From Pseudomonadota bacterium (GTDB taxonomy: Bacteria; Pseudomonadota; Alphaproteobacteria; Rhizobiales; Hyphomicrobiaceae), in the NCBI GenBank assembly GCA_023416575.1, contig JAEZHL010000052.1, positions 1 to 5,974 of the forward strand: a DNA stretch of 5,974 bases, given 5' to 3'. The position numbers and the translations under genes were made by a program. The notes under the pieces are model-generated. The model was not told where the DNA came from. It was given only the letters and a program-made list of their open reading frames with translations, and ran no database searches. Positions 4,792 through 5,974 of the stretch are shown one piece after another. Each line of letters begins with the position of its first letter. Position 1 is the stretch's first letter.

Positions 4792-5771
4792 TGGACGCAT
4801 CGGCGGAAGTGAGCAAGGGCCAACGCTACGGCCTGCGCGGCAAGCGCGTTTGGGTCGCCGGTCACCGCGGCATGGTCGGCGCAGCGCTGATGCGTCGCCT
4901 GGGGCGCGAAGGATGCGTGTTGTTGACGGCAGATCGCCGCGAGGTCGACCTGCGCCGCGAGGCGGACGTTGCGCGTTGGCTTGATGCCAATCGTCCGCAA
5001 GCGGTATTTGTGGCCGCCGCCAAGGTCGGCGGGATCCTCGCCAATGACACGCGGCCGGCCGAGTTCCTCTACGACAACCTGATGATCGAGGCGAACATCA
5101 TCGCCGGTGCGCACCGCATCGGCGTCGAGAAGCTTCTTTTCCTCGGCTCATCGTGCATCTACCCAAAGCTTGCGCCGCAGCCGCTCCGCGAGGATGCCCT
5201 GCTCAGCGGGCCGCTCGAGACGACCAACGAGTGGTATGCGATCGCCAAGATCGCCGGCATCAAGCTCTGCCAAGCCTATCGTAAGCAGCACGGCTGCGAC
5301 TTCATTTCCGCGATGCCGCCCAACCTCTACGGTCCGGGTGACAACTACGACCTGCAATCGAGCCACGTCATCGCGGCACTGCTGCGCAAAGCGCATGAGG
5401 CGAAGCTGCGCGGTGACAAGGAGATGGTCGTCTGGGGCACGGGTGCCCCGCGGCGGGAGTTCCTGCATGCCGACGACTGCGCCGATGCGCTCGTCTTCGT
5501 GATGCAGCACTACTCCGACAGCGAGCACATCAATGTCGGGTCGGGAGAAGACATCACCATCGCCGACCTGACGCGGGAGATCTGCCGGGTGGTGGGCTTC
5601 TCCGGGGCGATCGTCAACGATCTCTCGAAGCCGGACGGGACGCCGCGCAAGCTGATGAGCGATGCCAAGATCCGCGCGTTGGGCTGGCGGCCGGGCATCG
5701 GCCTGCGGGAAGGCTTGGCGAGCGCCTACGCCGCATTCCTTGCCGAGGAAGGGCGCCCGCGCGGCTCATGA
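4791..5771 (+). CDS. fcl: GDP-L-fucose synthase (GDP-4-keto-6-deoxymannose epimerase-reductase)
   Basis: A 326-residue cytoplasmic short-chain dehydrogenase/reductase that epimerises GDP-4-keto-6-deoxymannose at C3 and C5 and reduces it with NADPH to GDP-L-fucose (also called WcaG). VWVAGHRGMVGAAL (20-33) is the nucleotide-binding site, and AAAKVGGILANDTRPAEF (75-92) is diagnostic for Fcl. GSSCIYPK (119-126) supplies Ser120 and Cys122, NEWYAIAK (146-153) supplies Tyr149 and Lys153, and SSHVIAAL (190-197) supplies His192. All five keep a constant 13-residue offset from the E. coli catalytic residues because of a slightly longer N-terminus. REFLHADDCADA (222-233) and NVGSGEDITI (248-257) are also conserved. 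The gene is intact, starting on the last base of gmd. With gmd interrupted its substrate must come from read-through or another dehydratase, and its translation may suffer polarity. Confidence 0.96.
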   Translation: MDASAEVSKGQRYGLRGKRVWVAGHRGMVGAALMRRLGREGCVLLTADRREVDLRREADVARWLDANRPQAVFVAAAKVGGILANDTRPAEFLYDNLMIEANIIAGAHRIGVEKLLFLGSSCIYPKLAPQPLREDALLSGPLETTNEWYAIAKIAGIKLCQAYRKQHGCDFISAMPPNLYGPGDNYDLQSSHVIAALLRKAHEAKLRGDKEMVVWGTGAPRREFLHADDCADALVFVMQHYSDSEHINVGSGEDITIADLTREICRVVGFSGAIVNDLSKPDGTPRKLMSDAKIRALGWRPGIGLREGLASAYAAFLAEEGRPRGS

Positions 5772-5974
5772 TCCGCGACAGCTCTCGCCCATGCGAGAAG
5801 TTGGTCTACGGCCCCGCTTCGGCCAGCGACATCCTGCAACAGGGCCTGCCAGCGCTCGACGGCAATCGTTCGGTCGAAATCGTCCTCGAATGCCCGTCTG
5901 GCGCGCGCGCCCATCTCGCGGCAGTGCGCGCGGTCGGCGGCCAGCATCTCAACGGTTCGTGCCAGCGTCGCGCC
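5726..5974 (-). CDS. C-terminal end of a probable GT4-type glycosyltransferase (5' end beyond window)
   Basis: The last 82 residues of a protein entering from the right edge. The visible part, TLARTVEMLAADRAHCREMG followed by ARARRAFEDDFDRTIAVERW, has the typical terminal helices of GT-B fold, family 4 glycosyltransferases (repeated loading, 'A..M-G..AR..F...F......RW..LL'). It then runs into a low-complexity Arg/Ala-rich tail of about 30 residues ending in TAG. The sugar donor and acceptor are not visible, because the catalytic EX7E region is off the window. It is convergent with fcl, and its last 46 bases lie over the fcl 3' end. Its presence supports a surface-polysaccharide locus continuing to the right. 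Family assignment rests on the C-terminal helices alone. Confidence 0.72.
   Translation of the reverse strand, partial: GATLARTVEMLAADRAHCREMGARARRAFEDDFDRTIAVERWQALLQDVAGRSGAVDQLLAWARAVADHEPRGRPSSARNAA

Overview
The window is GC-rich (roughly 60-65% in genes, visibly lower in the one long intergenic gap). Its genes overlap tightly, and TGA is the stop in five of the six visible gene ends. Protein similarity by eye and the mix of a GntR/FCD-controlled catabolic operon with an exopolysaccharide locus suggest an alphaproteobacterium, probably Hyphomicrobiales/Rhizobiales-like. This placement is an inference from memory of the families, not a search.

Left half, minus strand (about 2588 down to 1): a compact three-gene operon read right to left. 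It encodes a GntR/FCD transcription regulator, an NAD-type isopropylmalate/tartrate dehydrogenase-family enzyme, and a Gfo/Idh/MocA oxidoreductase that runs off the left edge. Both junctions are 4-base ATGA overlaps, so the three proteins are probably translationally coupled. The likely job is sensing and oxidising a sugar acid or hydroxy-acid, but the substrate cannot be read from the sequence.

Middle (about 2589-3033): a divergent intergenic region of roughly 0.4 kb with no convincing gene. It holds a candidate operator for the GntR protein, tandem TTGC/GCAA dyads next to a sigma-54-like GG-N10-GC element, a sigma-70-like promoter candidate overlapping a short perfect inverted repeat, and a degenerate direct repeat whose last copy carries the ribosome site and start codon of the next gene.

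Right half, plus strand (3034-5771): a specialised NusG/RfaH-type antiterminator, then gmd (GDP-mannose 4,6-dehydratase) and fcl (GDP-L-fucose synthase), overlapping by one base at TGATG. Gmd and Fcl together convert GDP-mannose to GDP-L-fucose for a surface polysaccharide, and the NusG paralogue at the head is the kind of elongation factor that drives such operons. The most striking point is that gmd carries a single in-frame TAG at codon 130, exactly where the family has a Tyr just before the catalytic TSE segment. The rest of the frame is intact and highly conserved. It is a very recent nonsense mutation, a sequencing error, or a suppressed codon.

Right edge, minus strand (5974-5726): the C-terminal end of a probable GT4-type glycosyltransferase, converging on and overlapping the end of fcl. 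This fits a larger polysaccharide locus continuing to the right.
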